36,484 bases of DNA, from contig JAIYDJ010000013.1 of NCBI GenBank assembly GCA_027487575.1, positions 1 through 36,484 of the forward strand, written 5' to 3'. Each line of letters starts with the position of its first letter. Within the stretch, counting starts at the first letter, position 1. A program made the position numbers and the translations under genes. The notes beneath the pieces are model-generated. The model was not told where the DNA came from and did no database searches. It worked only from the letters and a program-made list of their open reading frames with translations. Source of the stretch: Rhodobacter sp. Lineage in GTDB: Bacteria; Pseudomonadota; Alphaproteobacteria; Rhodobacterales; Rhodobacteraceae. Below, one piece after another: positions 1 to 8,197 of the stretch.

Positions 1-765
1 GGACGGATGGTGCGACGGCCAACGCCGGTCATCGACCTGCCGCTGGGCGTGACCGAGGATCGGGTGGTGGGCGCGCTGGACATTGAACGGGCGCTGACGC
101 GGGGTGAAAAGGCGTTTGAACCCGGCCTACTGGCGCGGGCCAACCGGGGGTATCTTTACATCGACGAGGTCAACCTGCTGGAGGACCACATCGTCGATCT
201 TCTGCTGGACGTGGCGCAGTCGGGCGAAAACGTGGTGGAGCGGGAAGGCCTGTCGATCCGCCATCCGGCGCGGTTCGTGCTGGTGGGGTCGGGGAACCCC
301 GAGGAGGGTGAATTGCGCCCGCAACTGCTGGACCGGTTCGGCCTGTCGGTCGAGGTGACCAGCCCGCGCGACATCGAAACGCGGGTCGAGGTGATGACCC
401 GCCGCGATGCCTATGAAAACGATTTCGATGCGTTCATGGAGGTCTGGCGCGAACAGGACACCGCCCTGCGCGACGCGATCCTGACCGCGCGCGGGGCGTT
501 GAAGACGTTAAAAACGCCTGGTGTCGTGCTGCACGACTGCGCGGCGCTGTGCATCGCACTGGGGTCCGATGGTCTGCGGGGGGAATTGACGCTGTTGCGC
601 GCGGCCCGTGCGCAGGCGGCCTATGAAGGGGCGGATACCGTCACGCGGGCGCATCTGAAATCGGTCGCGGCCTCTGCCCTGTCGCACCGCCTGCGCCGCG
701 ATCCGCTGGACGAGGCGGGGTCGGGCGCGCGGGTGGCGCGCACCATCGCCGAAGTCCTGCCCTGA
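1..765 (+). CDS. bchI: Magnesium chelatase ATPase subunit I (BchI), 5' end cut off by window
   Basis: AAA+ ATPase subunit of magnesium chelatase, which with BchD and BchH inserts Mg2+ into protoporphyrin IX, the first committed step of bacteriochlorophyll synthesis. The frame is open from base 1, so the gene starts upstream; 254 residues are visible. From memory of the family about 80 residues are missing, including the Walker A loop. Walker B is visible as [10 protein letters not shown] (about residues 50-60 of the visible part), followed by the sensor region [20 protein letters not shown], which is characteristic of BchI/ChlI. The C-terminal helical lid ([13 protein letters not shown]) is present. 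The stop TGA (763-765) shares one base with the bchD ATG, so the two are translationally coupled. It is first of a bchI-bchD-bchO run. Confidence 0.96.
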   Translation, partial: GRMVRRPTPVIDLPLGVTEDRVVGALDIERALTRGEKAFEPGLLARANRGYLYIDEVNLLEDHIVDLLLDVAQSGENVVEREGLSIRHPARFVLVGSGNPEEGELRPQLLDRFGLSVEVTSPRDIETRVEVMTRRDAYENDFDAFMEVWREQDTALRDAILTARGALKTLKTPGVVLHDCAALCIALGSDGLRGELTLLRAARAQAAYEGADTVTRAHLKSVAASALSHRLRRDPLDEAGSGARVARTIAEVLP

Positions 766-2414
766 TGGACCCGCTGACCCCCTGGGCGCGCGCGGAACTG
801 GCGTTGACGGTGTTGGCGGTCGATCCTGCGGGGGTCAAGGGGCTGTGGATCAGGGCGCGCGCCGGGGCCGTGCGCGACCGGCTGACGGCGGCGTTGACGG
901 CGCTGCCCCTGCCGGTGCGGCGGCTGCACCCGGGGGTCGAGGATGTGGCGCTGTACGGCGGGGTCGATCTGGCGGGCACGCTGGCCAGCGGTCATGTCGT
1001 GCGGTCGCCGGGCGTGCTGGAACAGCCTGCGGCGCTGGTTCTGACGATGGCCGAACGCTGCCCGCCCGGACTGGCGGCGCGGCTGGCGCGGGTGCTGGAC
1101 GATCCGGGGTTTTGCGTGGTGGCGCTGGACGAAGGCGTGGACGAGGAAACCCTGCCTTCCGCGCTGGCCGAACGTCTGGGGTTGTTTCTGGACCTCGACG
1201 GGCTGGGCTGGTCCGACAGCGACGCGATCACCCTTGACCAGGCGCGTCTGGCTGCGGCCCGGGCGCTGTCGGTGACGCTGCCCGACGGTGCGGCGGCCCA
1301 ACTGGTGCGGGTGGCAGGCGCACTGGGCATCGTGTCGATGCGGGCGCCGATGCTGGCGCTGGCGGTGGCGCGGGCGCTGGCGGCCTGGGGCGGGCGCGCC
1401 CTTGTATCGGATGACGATCTGCAGCGCGCTGCCGAACTTGTGCTGGCCCATCGCGGCGACGTGCCCGAAACCGCCCCCGAGTCCGACAACCCCGAACCCC
1501 CGCCGCCCCCCGATCCGGGGGAGTCCGATGCCGAACGCCCCGACGATCCGCAGGACCGAATCCCCGACGACATTCTGGTCGAAGCCGCCCGCGCCGCCCT
1601 GCCCGCCGATCTGCTGGCCCGGCTGCAGGCGGGACGGGCGGCAAAAGCGGCCAAGGGATCGGGGGCCGGTGCCGTCACCAAGGGCAACCGGCGCGGGCGC
1701 CCCCTGCCGCCGCGCCCTGGAAAACCCGGCGGCGGGTTGCGGATCGACCTTGTGGCGACCCTGCGCGCGGCGGCCCCCTGGCAACCCCTGCGCGGCGGAT
1801 CGGCGGCGCGGCTGGCAATTCGCGGCAGCGATCTGCGGATCAAGCGGTTTCAGCAGACCTCTGACCGGTTGCTGATCTTCGCGGTCGATGCCTCTGGCTC
1901 GTCGGCCATGGCGCGGCTGGCGGAAACCAAGGGAGCGGTCGAACTGCTTCTGGCGCAGGCCTATTCACGGCGCGACCATGTGGCGCTGGTGGCGTTTCGC
2001 GGGCAGGGGGCCGAGGTGATGCTGCCTCCGACGCGGTCCCTGGTGCAGACCAAACGTCGTCTGGCGGGCCTACCGGGGGGCGGGGGTACGCCGCTGGCGG
2101 CCGGGCTGAAACTGGCGTTCGACCTGGCCGCGCAGGCCCGCAGCCGCGGCATGACGCCGACGGTCGCCCTGCTGACCGACGGGCGCGGCAACATCGCGCT
2201 GGATGGCACGGCAGACCGCGCACAGGCCGAGGCGGATGCGCAACGGCTGGCCCGCGCCCTGCGGGGAACCCCTGCCGTGGTGATCGACACCGGCAATCGC
2301 CCGACCCCGGGCTTGCGGCTGCTGGCCGGGCTGCTGGATGCGCCCTACCTTCCCCTGCCGAGGGCGGATGCGCAGCGCCTGTCGGCGGTGCTGTCCGCAG
2401 CCCTGGGGGATTGA
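765..2414 (+). CDS. bchD: Magnesium chelatase subunit D (BchD)
   Basis: Second AAA+ subunit of magnesium chelatase, which forms the BchI-BchD motor that drives Mg2+ insertion by BchH. The 549-residue product shows the three-part family layout. An N-terminal AAA-like region lacks an obvious Walker A loop. A proline- and acid-rich linker follows at about residues 235-265 (PEPPPPPDPGESDAERPDD). The C-terminal von Willebrand A (integrin I) domain has the MIDAS metal site DASGSS starting at D375. The start ATG overlaps the bchI stop by one base. The stop TGA ends at 2414 and bchO starts on the next base, so the three genes form one operon. Length matches the family. Confidence 0.96.
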   Translation: MDPLTPWARAELALTVLAVDPAGVKGLWIRARAGAVRDRLTAALTALPLPVRRLHPGVEDVALYGGVDLAGTLASGHVVRSPGVLEQPAALVLTMAERCPPGLAARLARVLDDPGFCVVALDEGVDEETLPSALAERLGLFLDLDGLGWSDSDAITLDQARLAAARALSVTLPDGAAAQLVRVAGALGIVSMRAPMLALAVARALAAWGGRALVSDDDLQRAAELVLAHRGDVPETAPESDNPEPPPPPDPGESDAERPDDPQDRIPDDILVEAARAALPADLLARLQAGRAAKAAKGSGAGAVTKGNRRGRPLPPRPGKPGGGLRIDLVATLRAAAPWQPLRGGSAARLAIRGSDLRIKRFQQTSDRLLIFAVDASGSSAMARLAETKGAVELLLAQAYSRRDHVALVAFRGQGAEVMLPPTRSLVQTKRRLAGLPGGGGTPLAAGLKLAFDLAAQARSRGMTPTVALLTDGRGNIALDGTADRAQAEADAQRLARALRGTPAVVIDTGNRPTPGLRLLAGLLDAPYLPLPRADAQRLSAVLSAALGD

Positions 2415-3260
2415 ATGACGCCACTGACCCTGCCCGCCGACTGGCCGCACCGCGACGCGTCCCGCCGCATCGCCTGCCGTCCGCACCTGTGGCACGTGCA
2501 GGAGATGGGGGCGGGGCCGCTTGTCCTGATGCTGCACGGGGCGGGGGGGGCCACGCATTCATGGCGGCATCTGATGCCGCTGCTGACCGGCTATCGTGTG
2601 GTGGCGTTGGACCTGCCGGGGCAGGGATTTACCCGGATGGGATCGCGCCGCCGCTGCGGCATCGACGCGATGGCCGAGGATATCGCCACCCTGTGCGCCG
2701 ATCAGGGCTGGTCCCCGCACGCCGTCGTCGGCCATTCGGCGGGGGCCGCGCTGGCGCTGCGGCTGGCGGAACTGCTGCCGGTTGCGCGGGTCGTGGGGAT
2801 CAATGCCGCGCTCAGCAGTTTTGACGGGGCCGCCGGGTGGCTTTTTCCACTGATGGCGCGGCTGCTGGCCGCCACGCCGATGGTGCCGCATCTGTTTTCG
2901 CGGATGTCGGGCACGGCGGACCGGGTGAATGCCCTGCTCGCCTCGACCGGATCGAAGATCGATGCAGCGGGGCGCGCGCAATATCTGCGCCTGTTGCAGA
3001 CAACGGGCCATGTGGATGCGACGCTGGTGATGATGTCGCAATGGAAGCTTGACGGGTTGCTGGCGCGGCTGCCCGCGCTGCGGCTGCCGGTGCTTCTGAT
3101 CACCGGGGCAGGCGATGCCACGGTGCCACCCGCAGTATCGCAGCGCGCGGCGGAGCGGATACCGGGGGCGGTCTGGGTGTCGCTGCCCGGTCTGGGGCAT
3201 CTGGTGCAGGAAGAGGATGCCGCGGCGGTGGCGGCCGTGATGCTGCCGTTTCTGGCCTAG
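2415..3260 (+). CDS. bchO: Alpha/beta hydrolase BchO (magnesium chelatase operon)
   Basis: Alpha/beta-fold hydrolase of 281 residues encoded in the magnesium chelatase operon of anoxygenic phototrophs. Its substrate is not firmly known, and a magnesium-chelation accessory role has been proposed for the family. Visible signatures are the oxyanion-side HGAGGATHSW near residue 40, the nucleophile elbow GHSAGA with Ser108, and a late GLGHLVQEED holding the probable catalytic His. The ATG directly abuts the bchD stop, with no gap. The position immediately after bchI-bchD is what separates BchO from other alpha/beta hydrolases. It is the last gene of the bch operon here; the next gene, argG, is convergent. 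Confidence 0.92.
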   Translation: MTPLTLPADWPHRDASRRIACRPHLWHVQEMGAGPLVLMLHGAGGATHSWRHLMPLLTGYRVVALDLPGQGFTRMGSRRRCGIDAMAEDIATLCADQGWSPHAVVGHSAGAALALRLAELLPVARVVGINAALSSFDGAAGWLFPLMARLLAATPMVPHLFSRMSGTADRVNALLASTGSKIDAAGRAQYLRLLQTTGHVDATLVMMSQWKLDGLLARLPALRLPVLLITGAGDATVPPAVSQRAAERIPGAVWVSLPGLGHLVQEEDAAAVAAVMLPFLA

Positions 3261-3274
3261 GGATTGCGGACAGG

Positions 3275-3297
3275 CCGGGGGGTTTAACACCCCCCGG
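3275..3297. terminator. GC-rich hairpin between convergent bchO and argG
   Basis: Perfect 8-bp stem CCGGGGGG / CCCCCCGG (3275-3282 and 3290-3297) with a 7-base loop TTTAACA, lying 14 bases after the bchO stop and 39 bases after the argG stop on the other strand. No T-run follows directly. A TATTTTT stretch appears 13 bases further on (3311-3317) within an AT-rich tail that runs to 3335. The position between convergent genes supports transcription termination, probably in both directions. Confidence 0.6.
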
Positions 3298-3336
3298 GCC
3301 CCCCGTGGGATATTTTTGGACAGAAAATGAAAAAGA

Positions 3337-4584
3337 TCAGGGTTTGCCTGCGACCCGCGCGTTGCGGGTGGCGATCAGTTTCAGGCGCAGGGCATTCAGG
3401 CGGATGAAGCCTGCGGCGTCTTTCTGGTCGTAGGCGCCGGCGTCTTCCTCGAAGGTGACGTGCTTTTCGCTGTAGAGCGAATGGTCGGACCAGCGGGCGA
3501 CCGTGCGGGCGCAGCCTTTGTAGAGCTTGACGCGGACGGTGCCGGTGACGTGTTCCTGCGACTTGTCGATCAGGGCCTGCAGCATCTCGCGTTCCGGGCT
3601 GAACCAGAAGCCGTTGTAGATCAGCTCGGCATAGCGCGGCATGATCGAATCCTTCAGGTGGCCCGCGCCCGCGTCGAGCGTGATCTGTTCGATGCCGCGA
3701 TGCGCCTCCAGCAGGATCGTGCCGCCGGGGGTTTCGTAGATGCCGCGCGACTTCATCCCGACAAAGCGGTTCTCCACCAGGTCGAGCACGCCTACGCCGT
3801 GTTTCGCGCCCAGTTCGTTGAGTTTGGTCAGCAGCGTTGCGGGCGACATCGCCTCGCCATTGACCGCCACCGCATCGCCGCGTTCGAAGGTGATCTCGAC
3901 CATCTCGGCCTGATCCGGCGCCTGTTCCACCGGGGTCACGCGCTGATAGACGTAATCGGGCGCTTCTTCGGCCGGATTCTCCAGAACCTTGCCCTCGGAA
4001 GAGGTGTGCAGCAGGTTGGCATCCACCGAGAAGGGGGCCTCGCCGCGCTTGTCCTTGGCGATAGGAATCTGGTTCGCCTCGGCATAGGCCAGCAACTGGG
4101 TCCGCGATTGCAGCGACCATTCCCGCCACGGTGCAATCACCCGCAGATGCGGGTTCAGTGCCAGCGCCGACAGTTCGAAGCGGACCTGATCGTTGCCCTT
4201 GCCGGTGGCCCCATGCGCCACGGCATCCGCGCCGGTCTCCGCAGCGATCTCGACCAGACGTTTGGCAATCAGCGGACGCGCGATCGAGGTGCCCAGCAGA
4301 TACAGCCCCTCGTACAGCGCATTTGCCCGGAACATGGGAAACACGAAGTCGCGCACGAATTCCTCGCGCACGTCCTCGATGTGGATGTTTTCGGGTTTGA
4401 TCCCCAGCAGGATCGCCTTGGCCCGCGCCGGTTCCAGTTCTTCGCCCTGCCCCAGATCGGCGGTGAAGGTGATGACCTCGCAGCCATATTCGTTCTGCAG
4501 CCATTTCAGGATGATCGAGGTATCCAGTCCGCCGGAATAGGCGAGAACGACTTTCTTCGGCGCGGCGACGGGTGACGAGGACAT
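3337..4584 (-). CDS. argG: Argininosuccinate synthase
   Basis: Joins citrulline and aspartate, with ATP, to give argininosuccinate in arginine synthesis; cytosolic homotetramer in the family. The product is 415 residues, the usual size. The N-terminal ATP-pyrophosphatase P-loop AYSGGLDTS (S17-S23) follows the start, then [10 protein letters not shown] and the citrulline/aspartate-binding region ([20 protein letters not shown]). The open frame runs much further upstream (to 5121), but that part lies opposite ilvA and is a high-GC artefact. The ATG at 4584 puts the P-loop at its usual distance from the N-terminus and has GGGAG about 8 bases upstream. It is divergent from ilvA with a 99-base gap and convergent with bchO. 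Confidence 0.97.
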   Translation of the reverse strand: MSSSPVAAPKKVVLAYSGGLDTSIILKWLQNEYGCEVITFTADLGQGEELEPARAKAILLGIKPENIHIEDVREEFVRDFVFPMFRANALYEGLYLLGTSIARPLIAKRLVEIAAETGADAVAHGATGKGNDQVRFELSALALNPHLRVIAPWREWSLQSRTQLLAYAEANQIPIAKDKRGEAPFSVDANLLHTSSEGKVLENPAEEAPDYVYQRVTPVEQAPDQAEMVEITFERGDAVAVNGEAMSPATLLTKLNELGAKHGVGVLDLVENRFVGMKSRGIYETPGGTILLEAHRGIEQITLDAGAGHLKDSIMPRYAELIYNGFWFSPEREMLQALIDKSQEHVTGTVRVKLYKGCARTVARWSDHSLYSEKHVTFEEDAGAYDQKDAAGFIRLNALRLKLIATRNARVAGKP

Positions 4585-4614
4585 GGGCGGGCTCCCTGAA
4601 ACGGCTGAAATTCG

Positions 4615-4643
4615 CCTGTATTGGCTTTTGCCGCAAGGAACAA
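4615..4643 (-). promoter_or_regulatory. Candidate promoter for argG
   Basis: On the minus strand a -35-like TTGTTC (4643-4638) and a -10-like TACAGG (4620-4615) are separated by exactly 17 bases, about 31 bases before the argG ATG. The match to consensus is partial, and it was found by eye in the short divergent argG/ilvA spacer. Confidence 0.3.
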
Positions 4644-4683
4644 GACCGATTGGCCTTGCCCGTGCCGCGAGGTATGCAGGGGC

Positions 4684-5931
4684 ATGACCGATTTCACCGA
4701 TGCCGCCCGCCTTGCCACACGCGCCCTGCGCGCGCTGTTCCCCCGGACACCGTTGCAGCGCAACGCGCACCTGTCGGCGCTTTACGGTGCCGACATCTGG
4801 CTGAAACGCGAGGATCTGTCGCCGGTGCGCAGCTACAAGCTGCGCGGGGCCTTCACCGCGATGCGCAAACTGCGCGATCACCGGCCCGAGGCAGCGGATT
4901 TCGTGTGCGCCAGTGCGGGCAACCATGCGCAGGGTGTGGCCTTTGCCTGCAGGCATTTCGGAGTTTCCGGCACGATCTTCATGCCGGTGACGACGCCGCA
5001 GCAGAAGATCGACAAGACCCGGGCGTTCGGCGGGGATGCGGTGCGGATCGTGCTGACCGGTGACTATTTCGACCAGACGCTGGCAGCGGCGCAGACCTTT
5101 TGTGTGGACCGGGGCGCGCATTTTCTGTCACCGTTCGACGACCCCGACGTGATCGAGGGGCAGGCGTCCGTGGCGGTGGAGTTGCTGGAGCAGTTGGGCC
5201 GGTCGCCGGACATGGTGATCCTGCCGGTGGGGGGCGGCGGGCTGTCGTCGGGCGTGACGGCCTATCTGCGGGTGGAGTCGCCGCAGACCGAATACCGGTT
5301 TGTCGAGCCGCTGGGCGGGGCCAGCCTGACGGCCGCCCTGCAGGCGCAGCAGCCGGTCAAGCTGGCCCGGGTGAACAGTTTTGTGGATGGTGCGGCGGTG
5401 GCGCGGCTGGGCGAGGCCAATTTCCGGATGCTGTCATGGGTCAAGCCGTCCGAGGTGCTGCTGGCCCCCGAAGACCGGATCTGTGTCACGATGCTGCAGA
5501 TGCTGAACGTGGAGGGCATCGTTCTGGAACCTGCGGGCGCGCTGTCGATCGACGTGCTGCCGGAACTCGCCGATCAGATCGCGGGCAAGACGGTGGTCTG
5601 CGTGACCTCGGGTGGCAATTTCGATTTCGAGCGGTTGCCGGAAGTGAAAGAGCGGGCACAACGCTATTCGGGAGTGAAGAAGTACTTCATCCTGCGGATG
5701 CCGCAGCGTCCGGGGGCGCTGCGCGAATTTCTGGCAATGCTCGGCCCGGAAGACGACATTGCCCGGTTTGAATACCTCAAGAAGTCCGCCCGCAACTTCG
5801 GATCGGTCCTGATCGGGATCGAAACGAAGGAAGCGGCAAGTTTCGTGCAACTGTTCGCGCAACTGGACGCAGCCAGCTTTGCCTACCGCGACATCACCAA
5901 CGACGAGATCCTGTCGGAATTCCTGATCTAG
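4684..5931 (+). CDS. ilvA: Threonine ammonia-lyase (threonine dehydratase)
   Basis: PLP enzyme that deaminates threonine to 2-oxobutanoate, the entry step of isoleucine synthesis. The 415-residue product carries the PLP lysine in SYKLRGA (K52), the phosphate-binding glycine loop GGGGLSSG (about 183-190), and [12 protein letters not shown] typical of the family. The last 80 residues (from [13 protein letters not shown]) form an ACT-like regulatory domain, which suggests feedback control by isoleucine as in biosynthetic IlvA. The open frame begins at 4621, but [15 protein letters not shown] at 4684 is the natural start, with a purine-rich GCAGGGG just before it. The stop TAG lies in a CTAG that also contains the stop of the convergent Hpt gene. 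Confidence 0.95.
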   Translation: MTDFTDAARLATRALRALFPRTPLQRNAHLSALYGADIWLKREDLSPVRSYKLRGAFTAMRKLRDHRPEAADFVCASAGNHAQGVAFACRHFGVSGTIFMPVTTPQQKIDKTRAFGGDAVRIVLTGDYFDQTLAAAQTFCVDRGAHFLSPFDDPDVIEGQASVAVELLEQLGRSPDMVILPVGGGGLSSGVTAYLRVESPQTEYRFVEPLGGASLTAALQAQQPVKLARVNSFVDGAAVARLGEANFRMLSWVKPSEVLLAPEDRICVTMLQMLNVEGIVLEPAGALSIDVLPELADQIAGKTVVCVTSGGNFDFERLPEVKERAQRYSGVKKYFILRMPQRPGALREFLAMLGPEDDIARFEYLKKSARNFGSVLIGIETKEAASFVQLFAQLDAASFAYRDITNDEILSEFLI

Positions 5932-6251
5932 GACAACGGCCCGCACACCGACAGGAATGACTGCCGGGAGACGTGGTACGCCCCGCTGACCGAGGCAAGG
6001 TCCACATCCGTCAACCCGTCGGCGGCGCGCCGTTCCCCTTCGCGGCAGAGGCTTGCCAGTTGCGAAAACCCAAGGTTGAGAGCCGCGCCTTTCAGAAAGT
6101 GCAGATCCTGCTCAAGCGTGGCGGCACCACGATCGCGCGAAAGCCGGGCAATCACATCGTCCGCCTCTTCCAGAAACAGCAGGGCAACCTCGGCGAAATC
6201 CGCCTCACCGATTTCGGTTTGCAGATCGCGCACACGATCCCAGTCTATCAT
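5928..6251 (-). CDS. Hpt (histidine phosphotransfer) domain protein
   Basis: Single-domain Hpt protein of 107 residues, which would carry a phosphoryl group between a sensor kinase and a receiver. The signature DLHFLKGAALNLGF gives the phospho-acceptor His51 in the expected H-x-x-K-G-x-x-x-x-x-G context, in an all-helical sequence. Start choice: ATG at 6251 has AAGGG about 9 bases upstream; a GTG seven codons earlier (6272) is possible. It is divergent from the receiver-phosphatase gene at 6407, so the two probably act in one relay. This is inferred from position, since no sensor kinase is present in the window. The stop overlaps the ilvA stop in a shared CTAG (5928-5931). Confidence 0.85.
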   Translation of the reverse strand: MIDWDRVRDLQTEIGEADFAEVALLFLEEADDVIARLSRDRGAATLEQDLHFLKGAALNLGFSQLASLCREGERRAADGLTDVDLASVSGAYHVSRQSFLSVCGPLS

Positions 6252-6406
6252 CACAGCAACCCTTGGCCACACATCCTGTCGCAGGGTATGCCGCCACGGC
6301 TTAATGAAGGGTGAGTCGTCGGCGGCGCGTCATCTATCATTTTAGAATTCATCGAACCTTAAGGGCCACCGCGCAAAACCTTCGCAGGCGCAACAAGGGG
6401 AACGTG

Positions 6407-7684
6407 ATGGCAACCATAGCGCACCTTCGGAACAGCGAAAATCCGGCCCCGGTTCCGGCAGCGCCGTACCATGTTCTGGTCGTTGACGACAGCCGCGCAC
6501 AGCGCCGGATGCTTTCGATGCAACTGGCGCGCTGGGGGTACCGGGTGACCGAGGCCGGGTCGGGCGAAGAGGCGTTGGCGCTGTGCCGCAAGACGGCGTT
6601 CGACATCGTGCTCAGCGACTGGATGATGCCCGGCATGTCGGGTCCGGACCTGTGCCGGGCCTTCCGCGCATTGCCGCGGGACGGATATGGCTACTTCATC
6701 CTGCTGACGTCGAAATCGGAAAAGACCGAAATCGCCGATGGTCTGGAACAGGGTGCCGACGATTTCCTGACCAAGCCGGTCAGCCCTGACGAGCTGCGCG
6801 CGCGCCTGCGCGCCGGAGAACGGATCATCGGAATGCAAAGCGAACTTGTCGAGAAGAACCGGCTGGTCATCTCGACCCTCGCACAGTTGCAGAAGGTCTA
6901 CGATTCGCTGGACCGCGACCTGATCGAGGCGCGCAAGCTGCAGCAGACGCTGGTCCGGGACCGGCACCGGGTTTACTCTGGCGGCGAGGTGTCGGTGATG
7001 CTGATCCCGTCCGGGCATGTCGGCGGCGATCTGGTCGGCAGCTTTCTGATCAATCCGCGCTGTCTGGTGTTGTTCGCCTTCGATGTCTCGGGACATGGCG
7101 TGGCCTCTGCCATGCTGACGGCGCGTCTGGCGGGGCTTTTGTCGGGGGGCGCGCCCGAGAACAACATCACGCTTTCGGACGGGACGTTCGGGCGCACCGA
7201 CGCCTGGCCGCCTGAAATGGTGGCGTTCCGGTTGAATCGGATGATGATGGAAAGCGTGCAGGTCGATCAGTATTTCACGATGGTCTATGCCGAGGTCGAT
7301 CTGCAAAGCGGCACGGTCAAGCTGGTACAGGCCGGGCATCCGCACCCGATGGTCCTGCGGGCCGACGGACAGATCGAGGTTCTGGGCGAGGGCGGCCTAC
7401 CGATCGGTCTGGTGGAACATGCGGTCTATGACCGCATCACGCTGAAGCTGTCGGCTGGAGACAGGCTTTTCCTGATGTCGGACGGAATCACCGAATGCCC
7501 TGACCAGACCGGCGGCGAGCTGGGCACCGAAGGCGCTGCCCGGCTTTTGCGGGCCAGCGCCCATCTGCCCAGTCCCGCTTTGCTGGAGGCGGTCGTCTGG
7601 GACCTGACGGCGCATCACGGGTCTCCGGACTTTCCGGATGACGTGTCGGGGATCGTCTTCGACTTTCACGGGCGCGATTTCTAG
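6407..7684 (+). CDS. Response regulator with PP2C (SpoIIE/RsbU-type) phosphatase output
   Basis: Two-domain signalling protein of 425 residues. The N-terminal receiver (about 21-140) has the acidic pair D27-D28, phospho-acceptor D71 in VLSDWMMPG, T101 and K123 (LTKPVS). A helical linker (about 145-185) with coiled-coil character leads to a C-terminal PP2C phosphatase with metal-ligand motifs GGD (206-208), DVSGHG (D226), AGHPHP, LMSDGITE and PDDVSG. In the RsbU/SpoIIE family such proteins dephosphorylate anti-sigma-factor antagonists, so phosphorylation of the receiver probably sets phosphatase activity here. No anti-sigma factor or antagonist gene lies nearby. ATG at 6407 has AAGGGG upstream; an in-frame extension to 6311 looks non-coding. 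It is divergent from the Hpt gene and ends in a CTAG shared with the next gene. Confidence 0.93.
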   Translation: MATIAHLRNSENPAPVPAAPYHVLVVDDSRAQRRMLSMQLARWGYRVTEAGSGEEALALCRKTAFDIVLSDWMMPGMSGPDLCRAFRALPRDGYGYFILLTSKSEKTEIADGLEQGADDFLTKPVSPDELRARLRAGERIIGMQSELVEKNRLVISTLAQLQKVYDSLDRDLIEARKLQQTLVRDRHRVYSGGEVSVMLIPSGHVGGDLVGSFLINPRCLVLFAFDVSGHGVASAMLTARLAGLLSGGAPENNITLSDGTFGRTDAWPPEMVAFRLNRMMMESVQVDQYFTMVYAEVDLQSGTVKLVQAGHPHPMVLRADGQIEVLGEGGLPIGLVEHAVYDRITLKLSAGDRLFLMSDGITECPDQTGGELGTEGAARLLRASAHLPSPALLEAVVWDLTAHHGSPDFPDDVSGIVFDFHGRDF

Positions 7685-8121
7685 GCGCGCAGGCACTGCC
7701 GCAGCATCGCGCGGTCCCCCGGATTTTGCAGCAGCATGTCCCCGTTCGCCGCGTGCGTCCAGATCGCGGTATGACCGGGCTCGCGCGGGGGGCCTATTTG
7801 CAGGATCGGTCGCGCCAGAAAGATGCGGCACAGCTTTTCCGCCCACAGGTCGTATTCCGGCATGAAGGTAAAGCGCCGGTAGACGCCCACAAAGCGCGGG
7901 CTGCCGATCGACCAGCCGGTTTCCTCGAACACTTCGCGGTGCAGGGCGGCAACCGGCTGTTCGCCCGGATCAATCCCGCCGCCGGGCAGTTGAAACTCGG
8001 GGACCGGCGCCGCCTGATGCGTCAGCAGCAGGTCATTGCCGCGCAGCAACACGGCATAGACGCCCGGCCTGCGCTTGTATGCCTGTCCGGGCTTCACAGC
8101 CTCGCCAAACCGTCGGATCAT
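7681..8121 (-). CDS. Nudix hydrolase
   Basis: Pyrophosphohydrolase of 146 residues with a complete Nudix box: G48, E54, then REVFEETG (62-69), matching G-x5-E-x7-R-E-x-x-E-E-x-G. The flanking strands (GVYAVLLRGNDLLLTHQ) are typical of small housekeeping Nudix enzymes. The substrate cannot be read from sequence. ATG at 8121 is preferred over the upstream in-frame start at 8208 because the longer version would cover the hslO promoter region and adds a low-complexity leader. It is divergent from hslO and convergent with the receiver-phosphatase gene, their stops sharing CTAG at 7681-7684. Confidence 0.88.
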   Translation of the reverse strand: MIRRFGEAVKPGQAYKRRPGVYAVLLRGNDLLLTHQAAPVPEFQLPGGGIDPGEQPVAALHREVFEETGWSIGSPRFVGVYRRFTFMPEYDLWAEKLCRIFLARPILQIGPPREPGHTAIWTHAANGDMLLQNPGDRAMLRQCLRA

Positions 8122-8131
8122 GCAGCCCCCC

Positions 8132-8159
8132 TTGGTGCGCCGGTTGCCCTGACTATATA
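8132..8159 (+). promoter_or_regulatory. Candidate hslO promoter, possibly heat-shock type
   Basis: CTTGGTG (8131-8137) and CTATATA (8153-8159) are separated by 15 bases, about 40 bases before the hslO ATG. A TTG element followed by CTATAT resembles alphaproteobacterial RpoH promoters as I remember them, and hslO is a classical heat-shock gene. A plain housekeeping promoter is equally possible. Found by eye. Confidence 0.4.
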
Positions 8160-8197
8160 GGCGCGGTATGCACGGGCAACCGCCTGAAGGAAATCCC

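Noticed and set aside
621-1784. 387-codon open frame on the minus strand opposite bchI/bchD
   Set aside because: Its Arg/Gln/Pro/His-rich, low-complexity translation has no domain features; it is the usual by-product of high third-position GC in the real plus-strand genes.
3460-4575. 371-codon open frame on the plus strand opposite argG
   Set aside because: It lies fully inside argG, which has clear motifs; the translation is His/Gln/Arg-rich without recognisable domains.
4585-5121. N-terminal extension of argG to a 594-residue protein
   Set aside because: The extension is antisense to ilvA and would move the ATP-binding motif far from the N-terminus; ATG 4584 gives a normal-length protein.
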